Assembly: GCA_024760505.1 (NCBI GenBank)
Contig: CP058931.1
Location: 2,800,001-2,864,000, forward strand
Source: Nitrospira sp.
GTDB taxonomy: Bacteria > Nitrospirota > Nitrospiria > Nitrospirales > UBA8639
Reading direction: 5' to 3'
Length of the DNA: 64,000 nucleotides
Every line of letters starts with the position of its first letter. The first letter of the stretch is position 1. Below the pieces are notes generated by a model, which did no database searches, had not been told where the DNA came from, and was given only the letters and a program-made list of their open reading frames with translations. Positions 1 through 9,552 of this stretch are shown in pieces. The translations under genes were made by a program, and so were the position numbers.

Positions 1-76
1 TTGATCCGCACTGATTATCAATACTGTCCAATTGGCGCACCGGCTCGTGCGACCGTTTGTCCGGTTTTCCTCCCCT

Positions 77-955
77 TTAATTCATGCCTGCCTGTTCTTT
101 GATGGTCTCAGTAGCCACCCGTTGAGCCTCAGCAGCGGCCTCTTTGGCCTTCGGCATGATCTCCTTGGCGGTTGCCTTAGCTTCCTCCAGCAACCGGTCG
201 CGCGTTTCACCCATCCATTGATCTTCCTTTTCAGACCGTGGCAGGGAAAGGCCGATAGCCGTTCCAATGGCTAACGTTATGGCCCCCATGGTCAGAGGGC
301 TTTCCTGCATATACCGGAATAATTCATCCTTCATGCGTTCGCCCCCCTCGCGTGTGCGCTCTCGGATTTCATCTGACCGGTTCGACGCCTTTTCTTTCCA
401 ATCTTCCAATGATTCTTGTGCCTGGTTTGGCCATTCCGAAATCTGTTCTCGTGCCTGTTGTCCCGAGGCCTGTGCTCTTGCCTTCATGGCGTCCAGGGAT
501 CTTCCCCGACGGGATCGTTGACGGGGAATCCGCCCGGCTTTAATTTCGGGAGCATAATCCGGCCACTCTTCATAGGGATCAAGGGAATAGTCATCGCCAT
601 ATCGGTCCCTACCAAATCTGCTTTTGGCTGATGAGGAATTGCCGGCCTGCTTCATCATCCATAGGAGACCCACGCCAATAAAGGCGGCAGGTAGGGGATT
701 GTTCAGGACCCGTTCCACCAGGAGAGATTGCCATTGATTTACCTTCACACGGGCATTTTCTTTTGCCGTTTCGACTTTATCTATAGCTGCGGTTTTGACC
801 TGTTCCTTGATGGTATCCGGAGACAGACGTTGTTGAAGTGTATAAACCGTCCCATCCAATTCCGCTCTGGTTACTCGAATTTGTTCGCGAAGCCGGGCAG
901 GATCTTCAATCTTTTTCGATTCTTGCACATTTAATTGAGTACGTTGGTCGTCCAC
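77..955 (-). CDS. DUF3618 domain membrane protein
   Basis: A 292-residue protein, last gene of a three-gene minus-strand set. The N-terminal stretch (about residues 20-48, REQIRVTRAELDGTV) matches the DUF3618 pattern of a short helix with an IxxTRxEL core. A hydrophobic segment near residues 85-102 (NPLPAAFIGVGLLWMM) and another near 220-240 suggest membrane anchoring; the rest is charged, Ala/Glu/Lys-rich helix. The start is a GTG with GGAGACC upstream, and it lies inside the 3' end of the preceding holin-like gene (25-nt overlap), so the two are probably translationally coupled. In other bacteria such proteins accompany YqjD/YqjE-type stress membrane proteins. The molecular function is unknown. 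Confidence 0.8.
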   Translation of the reverse strand: MDDQRTQLNVQESKKIEDPARLREQIRVTRAELDGTVYTLQQRLSPDTIKEQVKTAAIDKVETAKENARVKVNQWQSLLVERVLNNPLPAAFIGVGLLWMMKQAGNSSSAKSRFGRDRYGDDYSLDPYEEWPDYAPEIKAGRIPRQRSRRGRSLDAMKARAQASGQQAREQISEWPNQAQESLEDWKEKASNRSDEIRERTREGGERMKDELFRYMQESPLTMGAITLAIGTAIGLSLPRSEKEDQWMGETRDRLLEEAKATAKEIMPKAKEAAAEAQRVATETIKEQAGMN

Positions 956-1323
956 TGTTTGGTCTCCTTTAGACTGTCAATGGTTTTTTGCGGGGCGGGG
1001 TCCATGGTTTTCAAATCGCTGATACCTTTTTGAATCAAGGCGTAGCCGATCCCCACAACGGCCAGTCCTACAATCAGCGCCGAAGCCCAGGCGGGGATGA
1101 TTAATGCCAGGGCGAAAGTGGCCGCACTTAGGAGAACCAGCAATCCTGCATAGGCCAACGCTCCACCTACCGCAATAAATCCCACATCCTTTCCGGCCTG
1201 TTTGGCTTTTTGGGAAATTTCAAGTTTTAAAAGCTGCATTTCCTGTTGAATAAGGATTTTTGTTTCGTTCAACAGGTCACGGAAGAGATCACTAAGTGGT
1301 CGTTCTTCCTGATATAAACTCAT
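931..1323 (-). CDS. Phage holin superfamily III / YqjE-like membrane protein
   Basis: A 130-residue protein with an N-terminal amphipathic part (LSDLFRDLLNETKILIQQE) followed by two hydrophobic segments (about 50-75 and 80-100), the layout of the Actinobacterial Holin-X / YqjE family. Despite the family name there is no phage context here: the neighbours are a YqjD/DUF883-like and a DUF3618 protein. The start ATG follows a strong GGAGGATGTT. It is the middle gene of a compact set (46 nt after the upstream gene, overlapping the next). It is probably an inner-membrane protein of the general stress envelope response, which is inferred from context. Confidence 0.8.
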   Translation of the reverse strand: MSLYQEERPLSDLFRDLLNETKILIQQEMQLLKLEISQKAKQAGKDVGFIAVGGALAYAGLLVLLSAATFALALIIPAWASALIVGLAVVGIGYALIQKGISDLKTMDPAPQKTIDSLKETKQWTTNVLN

Positions 1324-1369
1324 AACATCCTCCTTCTATGTTCTCATTGATGTGAATAAGGATTCCCGG

Positions 1370-1885
1370 TTACATGGTTGGCGCGGCAGGCGTCGTTGTC
1401 GCTGTGGATTCTTCACTCCGGAACGATTCCTGCTGTCCATAGGAAGAGGATTCGTCTATTCTTCGAACTCTGGAACTCTTTAAAAATCTTCCGGCCACAA
1501 GCCCCAGCATAAAGGCCCCCCCTAAAAACGCTTCCGGATGGCGGCGGGCAAACATTTCAGTCTCGTTCAGCAATTCTCCGACATCACGGGAATCGAAATA
1601 TTGCACCATGCGATCCATTTGTTCCGCCGCCCGCTCGGCATAGTGGGCGACGCTTTCTTTATGCTGCTCCCGCAGGTGTTGACTCGTTTGACGCACGGCT
1701 TCGACCAGCCCGCTGAGTTCTCCAACTCCCTTTTGTTTCCGGGTCTCCAGCGTGCTCTTGACTTTTCCTTGTGCCTGGTTCGCCAATTCGGAGCCCTGTG
1801 CGCGAACCTGCTCTCCTACCTCACTCGCTTTTTCCTGAACCTGTTTCCCGATATCTTTTGCTTTTTCCCTCATGTCATTGGCCAT
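1370..1885 (-). CDS. YqjD/ElaB (DUF883)-like helical membrane-anchored protein
   Basis: First gene of the trio, 171 residues from the start chosen here. The N-terminal half is repetitive helix with KAKDIGKQVQEKASEVGEQV-like heptads. A single hydrophobic segment near the C-terminus (EAFLGGAFMLGLVAGRFL) with an arginine-rich tail follows the YqjD/ElaB plan, in which the C-terminal segment anchors the protein and the helical part can bind ribosomes (known for E. coli YqjD, inferred here). A longer start at 1900 is possible, but its ATG overlaps the Shine-Dalgarno sequence GGAGGAG that sits correctly before the ATG at 1885, so 1885 is preferred. Confidence 0.75.
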   Translation of the reverse strand: MANDMREKAKDIGKQVQEKASEVGEQVRAQGSELANQAQGKVKSTLETRKQKGVGELSGLVEAVRQTSQHLREQHKESVAHYAERAAEQMDRMVQYFDSRDVGELLNETEMFARRHPEAFLGGAFMLGLVAGRFLKSSRVRRIDESSSYGQQESFRSEESTATTTPAAPTM

Positions 1886-2144
1886 TCCGGTCTCCTCCAT
1901 TGAAAAGAAAATTCGCTCGAATGATAAATTCCAGCCGGCATTTGTAGCTGTGCTGACTACTTATATACAAAGGGGGAGGAAGTCGTGAACTGTCAACAAC
2001 CCTTAATTTCCGCGAAATATCGAGGGCACCCATTCCAGGGTATCCCAGGCTAATTAAGAAAACTCAACCGGCTTTTCTTTCCCATGATACCTGCGGGAAT
2101 CTAGAGGCGCCGCCTAAAAAATTGGAGGGTAGAAACGGCGGAAT

Positions 2145-3296
2145 TCATTCATAACGAAACATGGCTGCCAAGGACGTACGGTCTGGCATCTTTTCCTGGG
2201 GGAGAGCATAAACCGTGCCTTTTTTAAGTAACGTCTGCACCACCGCAAAATCCAAGATTTCCTGTGATTCGGCGGACTTTGTCGGATCCGTTTCCACCAG
2301 GTTATTTATGACGTCGATGCGCCCCCATTGTTGAATGTTCCGGGCGACAAATAGTGTATCGATTTTTCCCTCGTGGGCTGCTAAAACCACGGTTTTCAGA
2401 TCATGGGATGCTTTGGTCGTACCCAAAAACTCTTCACACTTGATCTTGGCCTCTTCTATGCCGTGATCGGCATCCGCTTTCACGACCGGCCAGACCTGCC
2501 GGTGCAATTCATGAAGGCTTTTTTCATCAGCATTGCCCGTGACCCCTTCTTCTTTTATATGAGGGTAAGTATTGACGTCTTTGTAAATTGGAATCAAATA
2601 TTCCACGCCCGTAAGATATAACGGTGCCTGCGCATCGTGAATGAACTCGTGAAGACCTTTTGCCACCTGTTGGAAAAATTGGGAAATGCGCGATTTTGCT
2701 TCGTCATCTCCACCGCCCTGTCCATGAAACATGGCGGCCTGCTGGTCGCCGGCAATGGGAGCTCTGGTATGCCATTGCAACGATTGCTCGCCGGCTGCCG
2801 TTTGATTGGCTTCCTCCATACTGAGGGGAATGTTTGGTATGCACAATTCCTGCAAACCATCCTGTGAACCCTGGAAGAACCGGATATGGTTCTGACTAAG
2901 CGCGAGAAGATAAAACGTTCCTCCATACATGAACACGGGCAGAATGGGCTTCAGATAAAACCGTGATTCCACCATCGTGAGTTCGGGAAGACTGAGAGGC
3001 AGACGAAAAACACGGTGAAAATCCTTCGCCACGTACATGGCCAGTCCCTCATCCTGATGTCGCCAGAACTGCTCATCCTCGAGGAGTTTCGAGAGAGGTT
3101 CCAACCAGGTTCGAGCGTCTGGGCTCCTGATGCCCTGTTCCCTCAATTGCTGTTCAGTCTCTTTGAGAAGGTTTTTCAGGCGTATCGGGTCCTGTCGTGT
3201 TTCCGGTCCTGCGGGATGGGTCGGCATGAACAAGGACACGCATGGACTTTCCTTCTGTTCAAGGAGATCCTGGAGATCGTGTGTTGTGATTGGCAT
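2145..3296 (-). CDS. Bacterial archaeo-eukaryotic release factor (baeRF) family protein
   Basis: A protein of about 383 residues resembling the bacterial homologues of archaeo-eukaryotic release factor 1, most like baeRF family 3. Recognisable features are an N-terminal segment with CVSLFMPTHPAG, a middle part with LALSQNHIRFFQG (the YxLxLxxxxxRLFxG type strand seen in these families) and a C-terminal alpha/beta domain with LVAAHEGKIDTLFVARN. The role of baeRFs is not settled; ribosome rescue or nuclease-like activity has been proposed. The ATG at 3296 has GAAAGGG at a good distance; a GTG two codons upstream is an alternative. It stands alone between the AsmA gene and the YqjD trio. Confidence 0.75.
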   Translation of the reverse strand: MPITTHDLQDLLEQKESPCVSLFMPTHPAGPETRQDPIRLKNLLKETEQQLREQGIRSPDARTWLEPLSKLLEDEQFWRHQDEGLAMYVAKDFHRVFRLPLSLPELTMVESRFYLKPILPVFMYGGTFYLLALSQNHIRFFQGSQDGLQELCIPNIPLSMEEANQTAAGEQSLQWHTRAPIAGDQQAAMFHGQGGGDDEAKSRISQFFQQVAKGLHEFIHDAQAPLYLTGVEYLIPIYKDVNTYPHIKEEGVTGNADEKSLHELHRQVWPVVKADADHGIEEAKIKCEEFLGTTKASHDLKTVVLAAHEGKIDTLFVARNIQQWGRIDVINNLVETDPTKSAESQEILDFAVVQTLLKKGTVYALPQEKMPDRTSLAAMFRYE

Positions 3297-3489
3297 GGTC
3301 ACCCTTTCGATGGCTCAGAAATGCGGCTGCAACTATTTACGGTGTAGGGTAACACGGAAAATTTGAGTAGAAACCTGTTAATTTCCCTGAAGTCTTTTCT
3401 CTTCATCACCTGACGTTTAGATTTATGGGGAATGGGGAAATTTCACACTTTACCTGCAGGTGTTGCAGGTGGTGAATGCCACGCAAAAA

Positions 3490-6400
3490 TCAGTTGTTGT
3501 CTGCCAGTTGTTCCTTTCTGGCGTTCCGAAGCGCGTCCACCATGCCCGTACAGCGGGCGCTATCGTCAGCCATTCCCAACTCAGGAGAGGGGAAAGAAGG
3601 GTCGACTGAAAATTCCGGATTTGAAAATGTGCCGGTGACGTGCAAGGGGCCGCGCGAACTCAGGATGGTAAAATCCTTGGGATAGGGCTCTATGGTCAGA
3701 TTCATCTTTTCTTGGCGAAGATCGATCGATCCGTGACCTTTGAATTTGGTGTCTTTGGTATCCAATAAGAAGGGGTGGATGGTCACGATACCACTGCGGG
3801 CCTGCAAGTCGGTATAGGCGCATTCTATCTTGACACGCGTATCCGTGCTCAGGAATACCGCCGCTGATTCGGTGAAGTCCATACCGGCCAACTCCACGAG
3901 TAGGGCATCGATTTTTCCTCCGGTCATCGTTAAGTAAAGACCCCCGTCGGCCGAGGCGAACCAACCCGCCAAGGATTCTCCTTGCATCCAAAGTGTGGCA
4001 CGTCCTCCAATTTCGCCAAAAGAATCATCCGCCACCTCGAAGCGGGCAAGCAATTGACTTAAATTGATGTGATCAAGATGGGTATGAAGCTTGGCTTTTG
4101 CCGGTGATTCATGGGCATTGACCTCAAGTTGCATGGCCACTGTCCCCGTGGCCACGCCAAAATCTAGGCGATCCATCTGCATGTGTCCGTCCTGAAGAAC
4201 CACATTCAGCACAAAATCATTCAAGGGGAGATCGGGTGCCATGACTCCCTTGGCGCGGTATTCGACATCCGCGTCCAAATTACGAAGTTGAGTGAAGTCG
4301 ATCGGTTTGTCCGGCAAGAGGGTTTTCCCCTTTTCGGCTGCCTCGGCTTGCGCTTCCTGTTCCGGCGAAGCTGTCTCGTCCGGATCCGGTGGTGCGCCGA
4401 TGAGGCCGGCCAGGTCATCGAGGTCGAGTGTACGTGACTCCAATCGCGCAAATATCATTGGACGCTCGCCGCCGGTCGTCACACCTAATTTGCCTGCAAC
4501 GTCACTGTCGCCGATGGTGCCGTCTAGGTTACTCAAGTGAAAACTCTGTTGGCCCTCAGCCTCTTGCTCGCGATGAACTTGTGCGCTTAATCGGTACGGG
4601 GGAAGGTGCGGAAGAGGAATGCCGATAGCTTCGCCCAGACGAGCGGGATCAGGGCCTTTCATCCCGACTGTTCCCTTAAATTTCGCTACCGGGAACAACT
4701 CACCCACATTGCCTTCAAGCGTCAGAGTCGTTTCTTGTGTCGTAAAAGTCGCATCCACCGGCATTGCACCATAGTCTTGTAATGCCTGGCGTATGGAACC
4801 CGTAGTAATGGACACCTCTACAGGGTTTTCTCGATATTCAACTGTGCCTAATACCTGAATTCCGGATGCGACACTATCTGCCATGAGGCGCAAATCCGTC
4901 TTTGCCTGTAACGCTGGGTCGTCATAACGCAGACGCACTTCATCGATGCGCAATCGATCGAGTATGGCGTCGGTATTGAGAGGTTGTTTCGCGGTCTGAT
5001 GGGCCGCGGGAAGACTCAGAGCAAGACGGCCATTGACCTGACCCAATGCTCCGGCCTCGCGGCCCAGGGTCTGCATGGCCTCAGTGAGATCAACTTTCCG
5101 GATGTCGGTCTGAAGATGACCTGACCATGACGGTTTGCGGAGGTCCAGTTGTGCGGTGGTTTTGATGGTGCCACCGCCCAGGTCAATGTTCAGGGGCGAG
5201 AGGCGAAGAAACCCATTGTCGAAGGTCGTTCGAACCGTCACATCCTTGAGTGTCGCGCCGGGCAGCACCAGGTGTTCCACCTGTAGGCCGAGCACGCCCT
5301 GGAGATTGTTCAGCCAGGGTGGGAGAAGCCTCTCCGGCGAATGGCGTTGGGCGGTATCCTGCTCCAAGGTTTCAGGAATTGATGCCACGGCTTGTGCTGT
5401 TCCGGTGTCCTTTCCGTTCGCCGGCATCAGCGATGCAATATTCAGTGTAATCGACTGCAGGCTTCCCTTAAAATGCAGTTCGTCAGACGTATCGATGGTG
5501 GCTTGTCCGGAAATGTCGCTCTCACCGATGATGGCGGCAAATTTTTGGAGACTCCAGAGGTGTGTCCGTTTGGAGAGTGATCCGTTGATGGCCAAGGTGT
5601 CTAAAGCAGGAAGTTCAACAGCGAATAAGGCGGCAAGGGTATCCGGAGACTCACTGCTCATTGAGAAGGCAAGGTCAAGCCACATTAGCGGCCAGACAGG
5701 TTCGACCATGGCAGAAAGCGAGGCCGAGGTGTCCGCCAGTTTGAATTCGGCCGACAGATGTTTCCGGGATTGACCGTCAGGAGGGAGATCGGCAAACGTG
5801 TTCATTGCAGGAGCAGTTACGGTCATGTCAATGCGTTCGTTTCGATACAGACCTTTGGCTTTGACGATTAACCTCTCCGAGTTATTTTTCTCGATCTGCG
5901 CCTGGACGTGCGTATTCAAGGAGGGATCATCATACCGGATATTAAGATTCTCGATTTCGAGGGTGTTCCATTCAACGGAGTGAATAGAATCTTGCCGGCC
6001 GGAGGATTCACGTGAATCGTTCTTCTGATCCGATCCACGAATCGTGTGAATATTCATGGCCAATTCCATTCCGAGTGTTCCAGGAAATCCTTCTGTGGCA
6101 TTCGTCCCGGATTCGGAGAGCACTTCGTCGGGTGCACTAGCAGTCGAATTCATGTTTTCAGCTTGTAGAGACAGGCGACTTCTCGCTGTCTTTCCTTTCA
6201 CGGAAACCTGTGTCCCGATCGTGAGATGGGTCCCGGCCACATCTCCGGATAATGACTCGATTGTGAGCATGTCCTCTTGCAGGCGCATGGCGAGGTTGAC
6301 ATGGTGAACGGGCATTTCATCTGTGGCAATCACATCTGCACGGTAGGTGAGGCCGGCCTCCCAGTCGGCATGGGCGATCACATCCAGAAGATTCGCTGCC

Positions 6401-7467
6401 TTGATCGCTAAGGGATCGCTATCTTGTTGTCGAGGCATAAATCCCTGCAGCTGTGCCACATCCAGTCGTGTTGAATAGAGCTCTCCTTCTATGCGAATTG
6501 GATCGGCTTCGGATATCACTTGAATCGTCCCCGCAAAATCGCTGTTTGCGACAATCGCTTTCATGGGATCAATCGACCAGATGTCATCCGCCAGGGCAAG
6601 CGTCCCGGTCAGGTGATACTGGGGGAGAGCAGGGAGCTCAATGGCAAACACCTCATTCCATCGTGAAAGGTTGCGTCCTTCCAATTGAAAATGCAGATTT
6701 GCCGTCTCGGGTGAGAGCAACGCATCAACAGTCCCTTCAATGGCCAGATTAGTTTCGACGGTGTTCACCTTTAATCCTACCTGGATGGGGTTTTCCGATG
6801 AGTGTGGCTGTGGGGAATCCGTTCCTGCGGACAGTCCGATCGTCACTGGCTCTCCAGCGACATGTCCTCCGCCTTGAGCAACAAGACGCTCTTGGTCCGT
6901 ATGTGATTCCCCCCTGGTGGCAAGGATTGAAAGGGAAAGAAAAATATCCTGTTGCGGATCCAGATAGGTGAGGCGCCCGCCATTAACAGTCACTGATTCA
7001 ATTCGAGGCAGATTGAGAGCCGGATCCCCTCCGCCCGACACTTCAGTGGGTTGGTCACTGTGGGAGGAATTGCCCTTATCTGCTATTGTCCAATTGGTTG
7101 CTCCACGATCAGATCGTTCCAAATGGGCCACTGGAGCCGTCGCTTGCAGGTTAGGAATGACCAGGTCACCCTTCAAGAGCGGGAGAATGTCGATCCCCAC
7201 CTCTAACCGATCAACGGATGCGAAGGAGTGATCTGATGCCCAAGATGGGTTCGCGATTGATAGATTCTCGACCCGTAATTGGGAGATTCGACCGAAGTCC
7301 AGGGCAAATGCGCCGATCGTGACCTGTCGACCAGCTAATTCCGTTGCCTTGGATTCAGCGAAATGAAGAAACCATTGAGAGTTCAGCGCGGCAATACCCA
7401 CCGCCACCAGGATGACAAGAATGAAAACCAGGACAACAATCGACAGAAGAATTCTACGAATCCACAT
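3490..7467 (-). CDS. AsmA family envelope protein (1325 aa)
   Basis: A very long protein with one N-terminal membrane segment (residues about 6-28, LLSIVVLVFILVILVAVGIA) and an AsmA N-terminal domain (VTIGAFALDFGRISQLRVENLSI-type strands with inner-membrane leader). The rest is repeated beta-rich segments (LxVxxLxLPG, LDLDDLAG, FKGHGSIDLRQEKMNL near the end) typical of AsmA/YhdP-like bridge proteins thought to carry lipid between inner and outer membrane. Two to three repeated units each contain an ALFAVELPALDTL or EAIGIPLPHLPPYRLSA type motif. The C-terminal AsmA_2-like part (about 1130-1290) is intact. It is monocistronic as far as can be seen, and diverges from the BON lipoprotein gene at 7569. 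Confidence 0.85.
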   Translation of the reverse strand: MWIRRILLSIVVLVFILVILVAVGIAALNSQWFLHFAESKATELAGRQVTIGAFALDFGRISQLRVENLSIANPSWASDHSFASVDRLEVGIDILPLLKGDLVIPNLQATAPVAHLERSDRGATNWTIADKGNSSHSDQPTEVSGGGDPALNLPRIESVTVNGGRLTYLDPQQDIFLSLSILATRGESHTDQERLVAQGGGHVAGEPVTIGLSAGTDSPQPHSSENPIQVGLKVNTVETNLAIEGTVDALLSPETANLHFQLEGRNLSRWNEVFAIELPALPQYHLTGTLALADDIWSIDPMKAIVANSDFAGTIQVISEADPIRIEGELYSTRLDVAQLQGFMPRQQDSDPLAIKAANLLDVIAHADWEAGLTYRADVIATDEMPVHHVNLAMRLQEDMLTIESLSGDVAGTHLTIGTQVSVKGKTARSRLSLQAENMNSTASAPDEVLSESGTNATEGFPGTLGMELAMNIHTIRGSDQKNDSRESSGRQDSIHSVEWNTLEIENLNIRYDDPSLNTHVQAQIEKNNSERLIVKAKGLYRNERIDMTVTAPAMNTFADLPPDGQSRKHLSAEFKLADTSASLSAMVEPVWPLMWLDLAFSMSSESPDTLAALFAVELPALDTLAINGSLSKRTHLWSLQKFAAIIGESDISGQATIDTSDELHFKGSLQSITLNIASLMPANGKDTGTAQAVASIPETLEQDTAQRHSPERLLPPWLNNLQGVLGLQVEHLVLPGATLKDVTVRTTFDNGFLRLSPLNIDLGGGTIKTTAQLDLRKPSWSGHLQTDIRKVDLTEAMQTLGREAGALGQVNGRLALSLPAAHQTAKQPLNTDAILDRLRIDEVRLRYDDPALQAKTDLRLMADSVASGIQVLGTVEYRENPVEVSITTGSIRQALQDYGAMPVDATFTTQETTLTLEGNVGELFPVAKFKGTVGMKGPDPARLGEAIGIPLPHLPPYRLSAQVHREQEAEGQQSFHLSNLDGTIGDSDVAGKLGVTTGGERPMIFARLESRTLDLDDLAGLIGAPPDPDETASPEQEAQAEAAEKGKTLLPDKPIDFTQLRNLDADVEYRAKGVMAPDLPLNDFVLNVVLQDGHMQMDRLDFGVATGTVAMQLEVNAHESPAKAKLHTHLDHINLSQLLARFEVADDSFGEIGGRATLWMQGESLAGWFASADGGLYLTMTGGKIDALLVELAGMDFTESAAVFLSTDTRVKIECAYTDLQARSGIVTIHPFLLDTKDTKFKGHGSIDLRQEKMNLTIEPYPKDFTILSSRGPLHVTGTFSNPEFSVDPSFPSPELGMADDSARCTGMVDALRNARKEQLADNN

Positions 7468-7568
7468 AGGCTGTTTTTCCGCTCACTTTACAGGATTTCA
7501 CCGGTATTCCTTTCAGAATAGGTTGTGAAGTAAAGTAAGTTTTGAGAGAGCTCAGGACAGCAAAAGCC

Positions 7569-7907
7569 ATGATGGGAATCCCGTGTATTACCGTTTATCA
7601 AGATCTATGGCGTCTTATCGCATTTGTGTGTGTGCTGTTCCTCATGGTTAATGCCGCCGGTTGCGGCACTCATCTCGGTGCAGACGCAGAGGTTTCCGAC
7701 CGGAACGAGCAAATGGCCGCTGAGGTTAAAGTGGCGCTGGCTCAAGAAGCCGGTTTGAACGCCGCTCCTATTGATGTCAAAGTCCACAAGGGTGTGGTGA
7801 CCTTGGGCGGATTCGTTGAAAAAGAATCCCAGCGGCAGGCGGCAGGGAGAGCCGCCGGCCGTGTGAGAGGGGTTGAATCGGTCATTAATCATCTTCAACT
7901 TAAATAA
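7569..7907 (+). CDS. BON-domain lipoprotein
   Basis: About 112 residues. A lipoprotein signal peptide ends at a lipobox (NAAGC), followed by one BON domain containing VKVHKGVVTLGGFVEKESQ and VRGVESVINHLQLK. BON domains bind membranes or phospholipid and are found in periplasmic stress proteins such as OsmY. ATG codons at 7569 and 7572 are preferred; an in-frame TTG at 7542 has no clear ribosome-binding site. Divergent from the AsmA gene with an intergenic space of about 100 nt that must hold both promoters. Confidence 0.8.
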   Translation: MMGIPCITVYQDLWRLIAFVCVLFLMVNAAGCGTHLGADAEVSDRNEQMAAEVKVALAQEAGLNAAPIDVKVHKGVVTLGGFVEKESQRQAAGRAAGRVRGVESVINHLQLK

Positions 7908-7949
7908 CATTGATTTTGGAGAATGTATGGAATTCTTTATAGCAATCAC

Positions 7950-8246
7950 CTATGTCTCCTCACTTCTATGAATAAACTTCTGTGATTGAGAGTGCATGGA
8001 TGATTGGTCTGCCTTTTCGGTAGAAAGGACGGTATAGGTTTCGTCCCCTTTCTTAAAATTGGCTTTGACCATATCTCCCTCCCTGAAAGATTTGCCTTGA
8101 AGTGCGCTCTCCTCCATGTGCAAACGCACCTGCCCCCCATGTCCGTCCTTATTGGTATACGCATTCTTATCGATTTTCTGAATTTCCCCTTCGATCGTCC
8201 AGTCCTTATACCTTAGAAAAGCCCATGGAGTTCGATGATCTTTCAC
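7950..8246 (-). CDS. Small OB-like protein, possibly 5'-truncated
   Basis: 98 residues with the pattern WTIEGEIQKIDKNAY...GQVRLHMEESALQGKSFREGDMVKANF, which resembles the OB-like module seen in the secreted protein at 22948 (EGTVENVDHD...RVRIAPDN...IKEGDKVEV). Relatives I know of carry a signal peptide before this module, but here the frame opens with a GTG without a clear ribosome-binding site and lacks any leader, right next to a decayed porin fragment. It may therefore be the remaining 3' part of a secreted protein gene. Function unknown. Confidence 0.5.
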   Translation of the reverse strand: MKDHRTPWAFLRYKDWTIEGEIQKIDKNAYTNKDGHGGQVRLHMEESALQGKSFREGDMVKANFKKGDETYTVLSTEKADQSSMHSQSQKFIHRSEET

Positions 8247-8374
8247 CTGCTATAACTGATGTGGAAATATAAAACGGGTGGAAAGGCTGGCACTCTCATA
8301 TAAAAAATCTCAGAAAAAAGGGGGGATCGTCAGTCGAAGATGCAGAAATCGCCCGGAATTGTCCTACCCCATTA

Positions 8375-8533
8375 ATGTTCGGCCAGAACTTCATCAGTCA
8401 GTCTGACTTGCAATACATTGTCAATCCATCAACCGATCCCACAGTGCGGAATGCCCTCGTGGTGGGGGTGCGCCTCGAGGTGAATTTAAATTGGTTTGAG
8501 GGCCCCACCACATCCGTTGAGATTCAAAAATGA
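8375..8533 (+). pseudogene. Relic of the C-terminus of an OprB-type carbohydrate porin
   Basis: A 52-codon open frame reading SQSDLQYIVNPSTDP and RNALVVGVRLEVNL. This matches the closing strands of carbohydrate-selective porins of the OprB family, whose C-terminus typically has LQPDLQYIxxPxG and NALVxGxRL. The rest of a porin (over 350 residues) is missing upstream, and the fragment continues about 14 residues past the usual terminal strand. No ribosome-binding site is seen. I read it as the leftover end of a deleted porin gene. The surrounding 8247-8682 stretch shows no other supported gene. Confidence 0.65.
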
Positions 8534-8682
8534 GTTGGAGGCTTACAGTCATTAAGGCCGGACATTTGGCTATCTTCACTCAAGAATACTCCGCCCCTTA
8601 CCTCTCCAAACGCCTTATGGAGCTATTGTGGAAAGGGACGGAGATTCGGCTTCCATACTCTAAGCATGTGCCCTGCGGATAA

Positions 8683-9552
8683 TTATTTGCTGTTTTGAGG
8701 GACATGGGCAATATCGACGATTTTATCATCGCTATCTACCAATACGGTTACCGGGGTGCCTTTGGAGATGTCTGTCATTTCCTCTTGTAAATAGTCCCAG
8801 ACAGGTAACGTGAGAGATTCCTTGTCCTTTGTTTGAATAGTCAGTGATTGTTTTTTCGGGTCGTCCTGTACCACTCCTTGAATATGGCGGTACACATTAT
8901 AGGCGGTGGAACGCGCCCAATCGTCTTCGGCAATCACGTCATTGGTCAACGTTGCACTCGCAATTTTATTTGTTTCATCGATGAGAAATAGTCCATCCGT
9001 ATCGAATGGAATAGCCGCGACCTCACTTCTGGCCAGCGGGCGTACCGGAAACGATTGTTCCTTGCCCTCTTCGGTTTTAATCACCGCATGCTCCTGTCCG
9101 ACCTTCAAAGGTTGGGCAAGTCTGCCTTTGATGACTTTGTGGTGACTCTGGCTTTTCTCTTTCGAGAGGTGATAATCGACAACGTGATTCTTGGCGTTTA
9201 CCACAATGGTGACCTTATCGCCTTGCTTTAGCGTGAATCCTTTTTCTTTCGCTCGTTCAAGGGAAAGATATCTTGGACTAATTTCTCCGGAATCCCCGGA
9301 ATTGACTTTAGCTTGATCCGCTGCCACTCCTTCGACAACACCGGTGATGACCCGATGCCCGGGAAGCAGTGTAAACTGGTGGTGTTGCTCGCCATCCTTT
9401 TTCACTTGTTCCATGTTGGGTTGGGGATTAGATGTATTTGTAGAGTCTTTTGCCCCTCCTGACGCAGCCGTGATCCCCACCAAAAGGTACACACATGACC
9501 CGAGAAGCAGAGTGGTTTTCCAGTGTGAAGGAAATTTTATGGAAAGTAACAT
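8683..9552 (-). CDS. Secreted protein with repeated OB/SH3-like modules
   Basis: 289 residues with a cleavable signal peptide (TTLLLGSCVYLLVGITAASGG). Three successive segments each have a beta-rich core: HRVITGVVEGVAADQAKVNS (about 65), VIKGRLAQPLKVGQEHAVIK (about 140) and IQGVVQDDPKKQSLTIQTKD (about 225), each followed by a GDKV/GTPV turn. The gene starts with a strong GGAGGACGT. I do not recognise a named family; similar modules occur in the PRC-barrel protein at 22948. A periplasmic location is likely; function unknown. Confidence 0.65.
   Translation of the reverse strand: MLLSIKFPSHWKTTLLLGSCVYLLVGITAASGGAKDSTNTSNPQPNMEQVKKDGEQHHQFTLLPGHRVITGVVEGVAADQAKVNSGDSGEISPRYLSLERAKEKGFTLKQGDKVTIVVNAKNHVVDYHLSKEKSQSHHKVIKGRLAQPLKVGQEHAVIKTEEGKEQSFPVRPLARSEVAAIPFDTDGLFLIDETNKIASATLTNDVIAEDDWARSTAYNVYRHIQGVVQDDPKKQSLTIQTKDKESLTLPVWDYLQEEMTDISKGTPVTVLVDSDDKIVDIAHVPQNSK

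Noticed and set aside
931..1323. Holin-like protein as evidence of a prophage
   Set aside because: No other phage gene in the area; the family name is historical and the neighbours are stress membrane proteins.
1950..1995. TTGACA and TATATA on the minus strand upstream of the YqjD-like gene
   Set aside because: The spacing is about 23 nt, too long for a normal sigma-70 promoter.
5135..5773. 212-codon plus-strand frame inside the AsmA gene
   Set aside because: Antisense to a long protein with clear family features; its translation is low-quality and has no ribosome-binding site.
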